Positions 36,399-45,671 of a stretch of DNA of 64,000 bases are shown here, piece by piece. Source of the DNA: Nostoc sp. TCL26-01 (GTDB taxonomy: Bacteria; Cyanobacteriota; Cyanobacteriia; Cyanobacteriales; Nostocaceae). Positions within the stretch are counted from its first letter, which is position 1. Each line of letters begins with the position of its first letter. The notes under the pieces were generated by a model. That model was not told the DNA's origin and ran no database searches. It worked only from the letters and a program-made list of their open reading frames with translations. Made by a program: the position numbers and the translations under genes. The stretch lies in contig NZ_CP040297.1 in the NCBI RefSeq assembly GCF_013393945.1, positions 1 through 64,000 on the forward strand. The letters are read 5' to 3'.

Positions 36399-36614
36399 AT
36401 GATGACTTTACAAGAAATTATTAATTCTATTGAAAGTTTGCCCACAGAAGATCGAGAGTATTTATTTGAGTTTCTTCGCCAGCAACGAATTGAGAATCGG
36501 CAGGTTGAAATTTTGGCTAATGCTCAGGAAGTGATGCAGGCTTTTAAGGATGGTACAGCCAACAGAGGAAGCGTTGATGATTTGATCACTGATTTACTAG
36601 GAGATGATGATTGA
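36399..36614 (+). CDS. Probable type II antitoxin
   Basis: A 71-residue acidic protein (MTLQEIINSIESLPTEDREY, EFLRQQRIENRQVEILANAQ, tail SVDDLITDLLGDDD). The size, the acidic tail and the overlap with a RelE/YafQ-like toxin gene support an antitoxin. The C-terminal helix would mask the toxin and the N-terminus may bind the operator. Start is the first ATG of an ATGATG pair. An upstream TTG is less likely. Confidence 0.75.
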   Translation: MMTLQEIINSIESLPTEDREYLFEFLRQQRIENRQVEILANAQEVMQAFKDGTANRGSVDDLITDLLGDDD

Positions 36615-36891
36615 AGTTGTCTGGAGTAGTGGATTTAAGGGGTCTTTTAGGAAGATTACAAAGGAAAACCCGCAATTAAAGAATCAAATTGTTAATGTAT
36701 TAAGGCTTTTGGCAGATGATCCATTTACACCGTCTTTGAAGTCTCATAAGTTAACAGGAAATTTAGCGGGGTTATGGTCTTGTTCTGTTGCTTATGATTG
36801 TAGAATTATCTTTAATTTGTCTGAGGATGATAAGTTATTAGAAATGATTATTTTATTGATTGATATTGGTAGCCATGATGAAGTTTATTAA
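36604..36891 (+). CDS. RelE/YafQ-type mRNA interferase toxin
   Basis: A 95-residue RelE/StbE-superfamily toxin. Toxins of this fold cut mRNA at the ribosome. Visible features are VVWSSGFKGSFRKITKENPQ, the SLKSHKLTGNLAGLWSCSVA strand-turn, YDCRIIFNLSEDD and the C-terminal IDIGSHDEVY with the conserved His. It overlaps the antitoxin gene by 11 bases. All expected basic and His residues appear intact, so the toxin is probably functional and kept in check by its partner. Confidence 0.85.
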   Translation: MMIEVVWSSGFKGSFRKITKENPQLKNQIVNVLRLLADDPFTPSLKSHKLTGNLAGLWSCSVAYDCRIIFNLSEDDKLLEMIILLIDIGSHDEVY

Positions 36892-36925
36892 ATGGTAAAA
36901 TAGAGACTCAAGCTTTGATGTAGAG

Positions 36926-37078
36926 ATTAAAACTAATATTCTCTCAGAGCCAGCACGCCCTATTCCTAATGTCAACGTTTTGCACAAACTAGATATTCAT
37001 AAATCAGAAGTTGCCGTTTCTAGTGTTGTTGTTCATGAACTTTTACATGGCTCGAAAATTGCTATCATTTTTCCCTAA
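36926..37078 (+). pseudogene. Relict of a VapC/PIN-domain toxin
   Basis: A 50-codon frame without a start codon reads IKTNILSEPARPIPNVNVLH and then EVAVSSVVVHELLHGSK before a stop. This resembles the N-terminal third of VapC PIN toxins (LLDTNILSEP, VVHELLYG). The first catalytic Asp before TNILSEP is replaced by Lys, and the rest of the domain is missing. It overlaps the end of the ABC permease gene on the other strand and lies just after the RelE-type pair. Confidence 0.6.
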
Positions 37079-38118
37079 TAGCGGATACGTGGGTCAACAT
37101 AAGCATTGAGAATATCAATCAAAATACTTGCCCCAACAACGATCGCCCCAAAAAATACCAACACACCTTGGACTGTGGGATAATCGCGATCGGAGATGGC
37201 TTGATATAGTCTATTGGCTAACCCCGGCCAGGAAAATGTCACTTCGGTTAAAATCGCACCACCCAGCAAAGACGCAAAGGTTAACCCTAAAACCGTAATC
37301 ACGGGAATTAAGGCATTCTTCAAAGCATGAGACACTAAGATTTTATTTTCCTCAATCCCTCTAGCCCTCGCTGCTTCTACATAGTCAGATTTGAGGGTTT
37401 GCTTTAAATTAACACGGACAATGCGCTCAAAAATGCCACTGAGCAAAATTCCTAAAGTCAGGCTGGGAAGTGCTAGATGGTGCAAGGATGCGAAAAATTG
37501 ACTAAAGTTACCAGCAAATAGACTATCAAGGGTGTATAGTCCAGTGATGGGATTAGGCGCAGGGAGATTTGGCGGAAAACGGTTGGAATTGGGAAACCAA
37601 CCCAATTGTACAGAGAAAATCAACTGTAACAGCATTCCTGCCCAAAACATCGGTAGGGCGTAGGTGATAATGCCAAACAAGCGTCCACCAAGATCAAATG
37701 AGGTTCCAGGACGGGAAGCGGAAAGTGTACCTACGAAAATTCCCACCATCAGCGCTACAGCCATACTAAAGACTGCTAACTCTACTGTCGCGGGAAAATA
37801 TTGTCCAATAATATTCCAAACGTGCTGTCCCCGACTTGTGAGAGATGTACCTAAATCAAATCGCAGCAAAGCACCTAAATAATTGAGATACTGTACCCAT
37901 ATAGGTAGGTTTAAACCTAGTTGTTCGCGTAATTGCTGTTTAGCACTCTCTGGCGCACGTCCACCCAAAATTGCATCGGCTGGATCTCCTGGCGTAGCTC
38001 TGAGTAAAAGAAATACAATTGTAATGATGGTTAAAAGTTGCAGTGGCGCAAACAGTAACCGAGAGACGATGTAATATTGCAGCGCTTTTGAGCGAGACAT
38101 AGGCGGATGTGTAGTCAA
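37075..38118 (-). CDS. ABC transporter permease, dipeptide/nickel (DppB) type
   Basis: A 347-residue inner-membrane permease with six predicted helices. Landmarks are the N-terminal TIVFLLLRATPGDPADAILG, QYFPATVELAVFSMAVALMV, and the cytoplasmic coupling loop EAARARGIEENKILVSHALK ALKNALIPV. YVDPRIRY ends the protein. It would import peptides or a similar solute with a periplasmic binding protein and partner permease/ATPases. A second ATG gives MSRSKALQ five codons later. The substrate-binding gene is 91 bases upstream on the same strand. The second permease and the ATPases are not adjacent. Confidence 0.92.
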   Translation of the reverse strand: MTTHPPMSRSKALQYYIVSRLLFAPLQLLTIITIVFLLLRATPGDPADAILGGRAPESAKQQLREQLGLNLPIWVQYLNYLGALLRFDLGTSLTSRGQHVWNIIGQYFPATVELAVFSMAVALMVGIFVGTLSASRPGTSFDLGGRLFGIITYALPMFWAGMLLQLIFSVQLGWFPNSNRFPPNLPAPNPITGLYTLDSLFAGNFSQFFASLHHLALPSLTLGILLSGIFERIVRVNLKQTLKSDYVEAARARGIEENKILVSHALKNALIPVITVLGLTFASLLGGAILTEVTFSWPGLANRLYQAISDRDYPTVQGVLVFFGAIVVGASILIDILNAYVDPRIRY

Positions 38119-38128
38119 ATATATTTTT

Positions 38129-38195
38129 CTTTGTGTCTTTGTGTCTTTGTGTTTAAAAGGTAATTTTTATACCACAGAGGCACGAAGACACAGAG
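38129..38195. repeat. Inverted repeat between binding-protein and permease genes
   Basis: CTTTGTGTCTTTGTGTCTTT at the left and CACAGAGGCACGAAGACACA at the right, each part of a 23-base arm, pair at 19 of 23 positions, with a 21-base loop. Confidence 0.7.
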
Positions 38196-38209
38196 AAATG
38201 TAGCAAAAC

Positions 38210-39871
38210 TTATTGTTGACCTTTGACTATTGACTTATAAACGAGATTTTGGGTTGGGTCAAGTTGTACGTTATTTACACCTTTTTGGGCAAATACATAG
38301 TCTTTGCTTTGCCATAGGGGAATGTAGGGGACATCAGTTGACAATTGTGTTTGGATTTGGGTAAATATTTTCTGACGGTTGGCAGGATTTTGTTCTTGAC
38401 GTTGCTGATCAATTAGTTTGTTGACTGCTTCGCTATAGTAAAAAGAACCTTGAGCTTGACTCGCACCTTCTTCACATCCTTTAGCTACTGACCCTTTTTG
38501 ACAAGCTAAGAATGGCTGTACATAGTTATCTGCGTCTAAAAAGTCAGGATACCAATCAACTAAAGCTGCTGGATATAAACCCTTGGAAATGTCTTTATAA
38601 AAAGTCGGGCCTTCCACGGTGCTGACTTCAAATTGCAGTATACCATCCATATTTTGATCAGCGATCGCTTTCAATGTCTGGGCTGCTAAATTACGAGTAG
38701 CTGAACTAGATGGATACCAAATTTGCACTTTTGCCGGATTTTCCTTAGAAAAACCAGCCGCAGTTAACAATTGTTTCCCTTTGTCATAGTTAGCATCACC
38801 ATATTTATCTTTAAATACTGGTTGAGAAACATTTAAAGTCTTAGGAATTAAGCTATAAAGTGGTTCAGCTTGACCAAATAAAGCGCGTTGATTTAACAGT
38901 TCACGGTCAAGAATTGTCGCTATGGCTTGTCTGACTTCTAGTTTATCTAAAGGCTTTTGATTGCGATTTAATGCCATAAATGTCACAACGCTACCTTGTG
39001 CCGTAATCGCTTGCCAATCTCCTTTTTTCGCACTGTCTTCTAAACTGCGAATTTGGTCTGGTTGTAAGGAAAGGTAAGCTACATCAACTGCACCAGTCCG
39101 AAAGGCATTAAATAAGTTAACTGGACTAGTTTGAATTTGCACATTCACACCTTTATTTTGTGGTTTTTCTCCCCAATATTTGTCAAATAAATCAAAGCGT
39201 AATGAATCTGTACCATACTGGGCTAATTTATAAGGCCCAGTCCCGACAAAAGTATCTGGTTTAAATTTCCCTGCGCCAATTTCATAAGCTGTGGGGGAAA
39301 CTGCACACACCCCAGAAAATGCTAATAAGGAGGGAAACGCGGCAAAGGGTTTTTTCAGTTTGATTGTCAGTTCATTCTCACCTGTAGCTTTCACCGAATC
39401 TACAGTATCTGCTAGTAAGAAAGAGGGTTTGCCTTTATTCTCAATGAAGCGGCGGATGCTAAACTCCATTGCTTTAGCATTAAAGGGGGTTCCGTCATGA
39501 AAAACTACGCCTTGACGTAGGGGTATAGCATAAGTTAATCCATCTTGGCTGACTTTTGGTAGTGCTGTCGCCAATTGTGGCTGAATTTCGGTACTACCTG
39601 GTTCATAAGTATAAAGGCGATCGCTCATATTAAACACCAAACCCAAAGATGCTGGTTCATAAGCATCCGCCGGATCTAAAGTCCTGGGCTTGAGGGTTGT
39701 GCCTACAGTAATCCGACCATCCCCTGTGGGGGTATTATTAGAACTAGTTGTGGGTGTATTTGTCTGTGAACGAGGCGCACAACTGATAACTAAAAATAAA
39801 CAGAGACAGAATAAAGAGCAAAATTTTGTGATCTGACTCCACTGTCTTGTGGAAAAAGCAAACCCGGTCAT
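38210..39871 (-). CDS. ABC transporter substrate-binding lipoprotein (family 5)
   Basis: A 553-residue periplasmic oligopeptide/nickel-type binding protein. From the chosen ATG (MTGFAFSTRQ), a basic n-region and hydrophobic core lead to the lipobox LFLVISCAP, predicting lipid attachment at that Cys. The mature protein shows GTTLKPRTLDPADAYEPASL, LRQGVVFHDGTPFNAKAMEF, VGTGPYKLAQYGTDSLRF and LDREL. An ATG/TTG extension 11 codons upstream would hide the signal peptide, so I reject it. The gene is followed by its permease. The ligand is unknown. Confidence 0.92.
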   Translation of the reverse strand: MTGFAFSTRQWSQITKFCSLFCLCLFLVISCAPRSQTNTPTTSSNNTPTGDGRITVGTTLKPRTLDPADAYEPASLGLVFNMSDRLYTYEPGSTEIQPQLATALPKVSQDGLTYAIPLRQGVVFHDGTPFNAKAMEFSIRRFIENKGKPSFLLADTVDSVKATGENELTIKLKKPFAAFPSLLAFSGVCAVSPTAYEIGAGKFKPDTFVGTGPYKLAQYGTDSLRFDLFDKYWGEKPQNKGVNVQIQTSPVNLFNAFRTGAVDVAYLSLQPDQIRSLEDSAKKGDWQAITAQGSVVTFMALNRNQKPLDKLEVRQAIATILDRELLNQRALFGQAEPLYSLIPKTLNVSQPVFKDKYGDANYDKGKQLLTAAGFSKENPAKVQIWYPSSSATRNLAAQTLKAIADQNMDGILQFEVSTVEGPTFYKDISKGLYPAALVDWYPDFLDADNYVQPFLACQKGSVAKGCEEGASQAQGSFYYSEAVNKLIDQQRQEQNPANRQKIFTQIQTQLSTDVPYIPLWQSKDYVFAQKGVNNVQLDPTQNLVYKSIVKGQQ

Positions 39872-40587
39872 AAAATCCCAATTTTTGAAAATAATGGTCA
39901 GCAATTATACTATATAAATCGCTTTTATATGTTATTCCTCACTAGCCAGTTAGGCGATCGCTTCATCGCATTTTGCGCATAAATCTTAATAATTTCAGCA
40001 ACATAAATTCAATACTCTTCAGCCAGAGTATAATTTTTTGCCTCTAAAGTCTGGAAGTTTTCAAGTTAATTAATTTTACCTTGATCTTATCTTAGCTGTA
40101 AGACTCATATTTTATTTTAGAAATACACGTAGAGTGTATTAGCATCAGGGTAATGCACTTAAAGCAAGGCTTCTGGTACGTTACCACTTATGCCGAACAC
40201 ACCCTATATAATACTGAAAAATAGATGATTTCGACTTAGGGAAATTTTCTGTTTTTGAGTAGAACTATCGTAAATTTATATTTGTCAGGGATATTGTCGG
40301 CATCCGAATTTAGGAAATATAGCATCACCTAAAATTAATCATAATAACGTAAGTTACTAGTTATCAATATCAGGACTGGTAATAGGTAACGAGTAATGGG
40401 TAAGAATTGATTTCTCTCAATTAGGAATTAGCAATTACCAATTACCGCCACCAGAAACTACATCTACATCACTAGCAACTTGGGTTAATGGCTTGATTAA
40501 TAAATCTCATGTTTATAAATCATCAACTCCAGATGATAAATAGACTGTAAACAGCAGATTAAAAGTCAAAAAAGTGAGACTAAAACT
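39872..40587. other. Gene-free interval
   Basis: A 716-base A+T-rich gap. Contents are a dispersed stem-loop near 40148-40190 (GGTAATGCAC, GGTACGTTACC), GTAATGGGTAA and CAATTACC repeats at 40375-40447, and a 32-codon coding-like tail without a start at about 40448-40543. No complete gene is visible. Confidence 0.55.
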
Positions 40588-40914
40588 GTGAAATATTTCT
40601 TTCTCTCTGAAGGATGGATTATTGGTAGAGTGTGGGCATCTGATGGATTATGGCAGATAACCGCCTGGAGACGACCACCGGATATTCAGCGTCTCAACAT
40701 TTGTCTAGTGGAAAACAACGAGTTGATGTGGCTCTACCGCACAGAAGAAGTTGTCATCACTGTAGAAGTAAAGCCAATTACATCATCCACCGTTAGCCAA
40801 ACCATCGGCCAAGTAGTACTAAAGCGCTTAATCACAGCCGAACAAGTCATAGAACGCCTTGGTACAGCTGAGGCAAAATGCCATTTGCAAAATATCCATT
40901 TAGTAGTTCAGTAG
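40588..40914 (+). CDS. Conserved cyanobacterial hypothetical protein
   Basis: A 108-residue soluble protein starting at GTG (KYFFLSEGWIIGRVWASDGL, then WRRPPDIQRLNICLVENNEL, LMWLYRTEEVVITVEVKP). The N-terminal half has a pattern I associate with small cyanobacterial proteins of unknown function found in many paralogous copies. I cannot name a function. A truncated 93-base-type element follows at 40925. Confidence 0.7.
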   Translation: MKYFFLSEGWIIGRVWASDGLWQITAWRRPPDIQRLNICLVENNELMWLYRTEEVVITVEVKPITSSTVSQTIGQVVLKRLITAEQVIERLGTAEAKCHLQNIHLVVQ

Positions 40915-40924
40915 TTCAGAAACA

Positions 40925-40953
40925 GTAGAGACGTTGCATTGCAAAGTCTCTAC
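40925..40953. repeat. Degenerate 29-bp palindrome of the 93-bp element family
   Basis: GTAGAGACGTTGCATTGCAA and AGTCTCTAC with one arm mismatch. The right flank (ATAATTTACGTGTATCATGA...) matches copies at 14784 and 21411, but the left terminus is missing. Confidence 0.75.
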
Positions 40954-41409
40954 ATAATTTACGTGTATCATGATTAACATGAAATGCTGTGAGTGTAAGG
41001 ATGTCAGCAAGAAAACCCCACTCATCACTCAGCACTACCTCATCCCCATTTGTAAAGATTCTTAAACACATAAAAAATCAGTCATAACGCTGATGTGTAG
41101 CAGGATAAATCCTACTGGCTACGCGATCGCATCGACTGACCCGCTTGCAAACAGTTCCATCAATAGTTACACTTTTTAAAACATTCTCATTTTTACTTGG
41201 CGATCGCTACACTACAGGATTAATCCCCCGGAGTGATTTAGCAGTTGCTAAAAAACCACTGTCTGAAGCTCACTAGATTCAGATATGGTCAGGATCAGAC
41301 TCTGGTAATAAAAAAATTCAGAGAAGTCCGAGGTGAGGCTTCCAACCTTGGAACCTTAAAGTAAGAAAATTGTTTTGTAAACATAACTCATCGAGGAGGA
41401 GCGTAGTCG
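40954..41409 (+). promoter_or_regulatory. psbB upstream region
   Basis: A gene-free region upstream of psbB, with two HIP1 octamers. A strong Shine-Dalgarno, GAGGAGGA at 41393-41400, sits 9 bases before the psbB ATG. I did not identify a specific promoter box. Confidence 0.6.
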
Positions 41410-42939
41410 ATGGGACTACCCTGGTACCGAGTACACACAGTTGTTCTGAATGATCCAGGGCGACTGATTTCTGTACACTTGATGCACACAGCCCTGGTGG
41501 CAGGCTGGGCTGGTTCGATGGCACTATACGAACTAGCTATTTATGACCCCAGTGATCCAGTTCTTAACCCCATGTGGCGACAAGGGATGTTCGTATTACC
41601 CTTCCTGTCGCGCTTAGGTGTTACCCAATCTTGGGGCGGTTGGAGCGTGACTGGTGGCCCAGCAACTGACCCTGGTTTCTGGTCTTTTGAAGGTGTAGCC
41701 GCAGCTCACATCGTTCTTTCTGGTTTATTATTCCTAGCTGCCGTTTGGCACTGGGTTTACTGGGATTTGGAACTCTTTAGAGATCCTCGTACTGGTGAAC
41801 CTGCTTTAGATTTGCCAAAAATGTTTGGCATTCACCTGTTCTTATCTGGTTTACTTTGCTTCGGTTTTGGTGCTTTCCACCTGACAGGTTTATTCGGGCC
41901 AGGAATGTGGGTTTCTGACCCCTATGGCGTGACAGGGAGCGTGCAGCCAGTAGCACCAGAATGGGGGCCAGATGGGTTTAACCCATTTAACCCTGGTGGT
42001 GTAGTAGCTCACCACATTGCCGCAGGTATCGTAGGTATTATTGCTGGTTTATTCCACCTGACTGTGAGACCACCCGAAAGACTGTACAAAGCTCTACGGA
42101 TGGGTAACATTGAAACCGTACTTTCCAGTAGTATTGCGGCAGTGTTCTTTGCAGCTTTCGTGGTTGCAGGTACTATGTGGTATGGTAACGCTACCACACC
42201 CATCGAACTGTTTGGCCCCACCCGTTATCAATGGGATCAAGGCTACTTCCGTCAGGAAATTGACCGTCGTGTCCAAAATAGCGTAGCTCAAGGTGCAAGC
42301 CTTTCCGAAGCTTGGGCGCAAATTCCTGAAAAACTAGCTTTCTATGATTATGTCGGCAATAGCCCCGCTAAAGGTGGTCTATTCCGTACAGGGCCTATGG
42401 TTAAGGGTGATGGCATTGCCCAATCTTGGCAAGGTCATGCAGTGTTCAAAGATTCTGAAGGCAGAGAATTGACTGTACGTCGTCTGCCTAACTTCTTTGA
42501 AACTTTCCCAGTGATTTTGACCGATGCTGATGGTATTGTCCGCGCTGACATCCCCTTCCGTCGGGCAGAATCTAAGTATAGCTTTGAGCAATCTGGCGTA
42601 ACTGTCAGCTTCTACGGTGGCGATTTGAATGGTAAAACCTTTACTGATCCTGCCGAAGTGAAGAAATATGCTCGTAAGGCTCAAGGTGGAGAAATATTTG
42701 AATTTGATCGAGAAACCTTAAACTCTGATGGTGTATTCCGGACATCTCCTAGAGGTTGGTTTACCTTTGGTCATGCTGTATTCGCTCTACTATTCTTCTT
42801 TGGTCACCTCTGGCACGGCGCTCGGACAATCTACCGAGACGTATTCGCTGGTGTGGATGCGGATCTAGAAGAACAAGTAGAATGGGGTCTATTCCAGAAA
42901 GTTGGTGATAAATCAACCCGCCGGAAGGAAGCTCTCTAA
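41410..42939 (+). CDS. psbB: Photosystem II CP47 chlorophyll apoprotein
   Basis: CP47 is the core antenna of photosystem II. It binds 16 chlorophylls and passes excitation to the reaction centre. The 509-residue protein begins [20 protein letters not shown] and has six membrane helices with His ligands ([77 protein letters not shown]). The large lumenal loop follows (about 260-450). The last helix is [20 protein letters not shown], and the tail is [13 protein letters not shown]. Length and ends are those of the family. psbT follows after 112 bases. Confidence 0.99.
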   Translation: MGLPWYRVHTVVLNDPGRLISVHLMHTALVAGWAGSMALYELAIYDPSDPVLNPMWRQGMFVLPFLSRLGVTQSWGGWSVTGGPATDPGFWSFEGVAAAHIVLSGLLFLAAVWHWVYWDLELFRDPRTGEPALDLPKMFGIHLFLSGLLCFGFGAFHLTGLFGPGMWVSDPYGVTGSVQPVAPEWGPDGFNPFNPGGVVAHHIAAGIVGIIAGLFHLTVRPPERLYKALRMGNIETVLSSSIAAVFFAAFVVAGTMWYGNATTPIELFGPTRYQWDQGYFRQEIDRRVQNSVAQGASLSEAWAQIPEKLAFYDYVGNSPAKGGLFRTGPMVKGDGIAQSWQGHAVFKDSEGRELTVRRLPNFFETFPVILTDADGIVRADIPFRRAESKYSFEQSGVTVSFYGGDLNGKTFTDPAEVKKYARKAQGGEIFEFDRETLNSDGVFRTSPRGWFTFGHAVFALLFFFGHLWHGARTIYRDVFAGVDADLEEQVEWGLFQKVGDKSTRRKEAL

Positions 42940-42949
42940 TTTTCAGTGC

Positions 42950-43045
42950 TGATTTATGAGTAACGAGTACTGAGTTCAGCTTCATTACTCAGGACTCAGC
43001 ACTCAGCACTCACAACTTTAATTACTCGCTGGACAAGCAGGAGTT
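42950..43045. repeat. Short tandem repeats between psbB and psbT
   Basis: ACTCAGG, ACTCAGC and ACTCACA heptamers in a row within the psbB-psbT spacer. Confidence 0.65.
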
Positions 43046-43051
43046 TTTAAT

Positions 43052-43159
43052 ATGGAAAGCGTAGCTTACATTTTGATTTTGACCCTAGCATTAGGTGTTC
43101 TCTTTTTTGCGATCGCATTCCGCGAACCTCCCCGCATTAATAGAGAAGAAGAAAAGTAA
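43052..43159 (+). CDS. psbT: Photosystem II reaction centre protein T
   Basis: PsbT is a single-helix subunit at the photosystem II dimer interface, needed for repair of the acceptor side. The 35-residue product starts [20 protein letters not shown] and ends [10 protein letters not shown], exactly the size and pattern of the family. Position directly after psbB on the same strand is the standard cyanobacterial arrangement. A hairpin terminator follows at 43202-43230. Confidence 0.97.
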   Translation: MESVAYILILTLALGVLFFAIAFREPPRINREEEK

Positions 43160-43625
43160 GGTAGTCAATACCCAGCTTTTAAAGTTCCATAAAACTAATA
43201 TCCGTCGTTTTTCTCAAAAAAACGGCGGACATTTTAATTCTTAGCTTCACTCATAAAATTAGGACTTACGCTGGAAACCCCCACAAACGGCTGGCTGCTT
43301 TTGAGCATTGACTATTGACTATTGTGTAAGTTCTAAAAATATTCAACATAAATTTATTACTCAAAATGTCTGATTCAGGATCTAAAGCTCAGTAATAAGC
43401 TGATGTAGAGAATAATAGATTCTTTTTGATTGAGAAATTTATTAATAAACAATCTACAAAAAATCGTGATATAATTGTATGTCTGGAAGTTGATATGTGT
43501 TAACACTAGGTTTTCTGCGCTAGCATTAGACAAAGATACAGTTGTACACTACCACTCAGGCAGTTGCATACACATCGCAATTATGGCATAACCTTTACGG
43601 AGACTAGAACCAGGAACACAACAGC
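43160..43625. other. psbT-rpsA interval
   Basis: A 466-base gap. After the psbT terminator it holds TTGACTATTGACTATTG repeats near 43307 and the presumed rpsA promoter. In some relatives nrdR lies between psbT and rpsA, and it is absent here. Confidence 0.5.
43202..43230 (+). terminator. Probable terminator after psbT
   Basis: CCGTCGTTTTT and AAAAAAACGGCGG form a stem with one G-U pair. A weak T-tract (ATTTTAATT) follows. Confidence 0.65.
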
Positions 43626-44654
43626 ATGGTCAATCAGAACTTAACCGCTACTGAAATTGGATTTACTCACGAGGATTTCGCTGCCCTACTTGACAAGTAT
43701 GACTATCACTTCAGCCCTGGTGACGTTGTCCCAGGTACAGTCTTTAGTATAGAACCGCGCGGCGCTCTGATTGACATAGGTGCTAAAACAGCAGCATATA
43801 TACCCATTCAAGAAATGTCCATCAACCGGGTAGATGCCCCGGAAGAGGTATTACAATCCAACGAAACACGGGAATTTTTCATCCTCACCGATGAAAACGA
43901 AGATGGACAACTCACACTTTCCATCCGGCGGATCGAATATATGCGCGCTTGGGAGCGTGTAAGACAGTTGCAAGCAGAAGATGCCACTGTACGCTCCGGT
44001 GTATTCGCTACGAACCGTGGTGGAGCCTTGGTGAGAATTGAAGGATTGCGTGGCTTTATTCCTGGTTCTCACATCAGTACCCGTAAACCCAAAGAAGAAT
44101 TAGTCGGCGAAGAATTACCCCTAAAATTCTTAGAAGTAGACGAAGAACGTAACCGCCTAGTTCTATCTCATCGTCGCGCCTTAGTTGAGCGCAAGATGAA
44201 CCGCCTAGAAGTAGGGGAAGTGGTAATCGGTACAGTTCGCGGTATTAAACCTTATGGTGCATTCATCGATATTGGTGGTGTGAGTGGTTTGTTACACATC
44301 TCCGAAATATCCCATGAGCATATCGACACACCCCATAGCGTGTTCAATGTCAATGACGAAGTGAAAGTCATGATTATTGACTTGGATGCGGAAAGAGGCA
44401 GAATTTCACTGTCTACCAAACAGCTAGAACCAGAACCCGGAGACATGATCAAAAACCGTGATTTGGTTTACGATAAAGCCGAAGAAATGGCAGCTAAATA
44501 CCGAGAACAACTGCTGGCTAAACAGCAAGGTATTCCTGTAGCGGCTGAAGTTGAAGCTGTAGAAGATATTGCTGTTGAAGTAGAAGAAGAAATTCCACCC
44601 GCTACTGAAGAATTAGAAGTAGAAGAAGAAATTCCAGCAGCGATCGAAGAGTAA
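43626..44654 (+). CDS. rpsA: 30S ribosomal protein S1 (cyanobacterial short form)
   Basis: S1 binds mRNA and helps start translation on the small ribosomal subunit. The 342-residue protein carries three S1 RNA-binding domains, compared with six in E. coli. They are about 32-100 (SPGDVVPGTVFSIEPRGALI), 118-185 (FATNRGGALVRIEGLRGFIP) and 197-265 (VGEVVIGTVRGIKPYGAFID). A Glu/Val-rich acidic tail follows. Cyanobacteria and chloroplasts typically have this three-domain form. A strong terminator follows at 44683-44707. Confidence 0.95.
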   Translation: MVNQNLTATEIGFTHEDFAALLDKYDYHFSPGDVVPGTVFSIEPRGALIDIGAKTAAYIPIQEMSINRVDAPEEVLQSNETREFFILTDENEDGQLTLSIRRIEYMRAWERVRQLQAEDATVRSGVFATNRGGALVRIEGLRGFIPGSHISTRKPKEELVGEELPLKFLEVDEERNRLVLSHRRALVERKMNRLEVGEVVIGTVRGIKPYGAFIDIGGVSGLLHISEISHEHIDTPHSVFNVNDEVKVMIIDLDAERGRISLSTKQLEPEPGDMIKNRDLVYDKAEEMAAKYREQLLAKQQGIPVAAEVEAVEDIAVEVEEEIPPATEELEVEEEIPAAIEE

Positions 44655-44682
44655 TATTGATCAATAACATCAAATCATTTTT

Positions 44683-44709
44683 AAAAAGAGGGATTATCCC
44701 TCTTTTTTT
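44683..44709 (+). terminator. Intrinsic terminator of rpsA
   Basis: AAAAAGAGGGAT, one T, and ATCCCTCTTTTT form a perfect 12-bp stem ending in a T-tract, 28 bases after the rpsA stop. Confidence 0.93.
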
Positions 44710-44737
44710 ATTTTAAATTTTTAGGGAGTGCAAATCT

Positions 44738-45472
44738 ATGGCAACTATTAAGTGTAAAGACATCACATTTACTAATATTCAAGCAATTTTATTTGACAAA
44801 AATGGTACATTGGAGAACTCAGAAGTTTATTTGCGATCGCTTGCCCAAAAAGCAGCACGGTTAATAGATGCTCAAATACCCGGCATTGGCGAACCATTAT
44901 TAATGGCTTTTGGTGTGAATGGTGATACCCTTGACCCCGCAGGTATAGTCGCAGTCGCCAGCCGTCGAGAAACAGAAATCGCCGCCGCCGCCTACGTCGC
45001 CGAAACCGGGAGAGGGTGGTTTGAATCACTAAAAATAGCTCGTCAAGCCTTAGATGATGCAGAAAAATATCTCGGTACAGACCCAGCACCACTCTTTACA
45101 GGTGTGTTGGAACTATTACAATCTCTGAGTACAGCTAACCTCAAACTGGGTATTGTTTCCGCAGCTACAACCGCAGAAGTTAACGATTTTGTTGCACACC
45201 ACCAATTAAGTGATTACATCCAAGCGCAAATCGGTGTAGATAACGGTGTTAGTAAACCAGATCCCAGATTATTTTTGCAAGCTTGTCAAGTTTTAGGTGT
45301 AGAACCAAGTACGACATTAATGGTGGGTGATGCTGTCGGTGATATGCAAATGGCGCGTCATGCTCAAGCTGCAGGTTGTATTGGTATCACTTGGATAGGT
45401 AAATTAGATCATGTTCATGGTGCAGATGTGGTGATTAATCAGCTCAATCAAATTCAAGTTGTGGGAAGTTGA
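44738..45472 (+). CDS. HAD-family hydrolase
   Basis: A 244-residue HAD-superfamily phosphatase or phosphohydrolase. Motif I reads ILFDKNGTLENSE, with Asn at the position where Asp is more usual (DxDGT). Motif II is LGIVSAATTAEV, motif III SKPDPRLFLQA and motif IV LMVGDAVGDMQMARHA. The Asn in motif I replaces the acid/base Asp, as in some HAD subfamilies, so it may act on unusual substrates or lack phosphatase activity. The cap domain is of the helical type (about 35-120). Substrate unknown. Confidence 0.88.
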   Translation: MATIKCKDITFTNIQAILFDKNGTLENSEVYLRSLAQKAARLIDAQIPGIGEPLLMAFGVNGDTLDPAGIVAVASRRETEIAAAAYVAETGRGWFESLKIARQALDDAEKYLGTDPAPLFTGVLELLQSLSTANLKLGIVSAATTAEVNDFVAHHQLSDYIQAQIGVDNGVSKPDPRLFLQACQVLGVEPSTTLMVGDAVGDMQMARHAQAAGCIGITWIGKLDHVHGADVVINQLNQIQVVGS

Positions 45473-45671
45473 TGGGTTTGAGAATGAACGTCATTTTTTG
45501 AGGCTTTGGGTGCTGCATCTGAGAATTAGATGTTTTATACCTTAATATTTATATGTCTCCAGTAACCACAATTTTAATTGTGTTAGCAATACCCTAAATT
45601 AGGGTGTGCATAGTACAATACAAATGATACAAAAAACTAACTAGTTAAGATGTTTTTAGTAGCTATACCCT

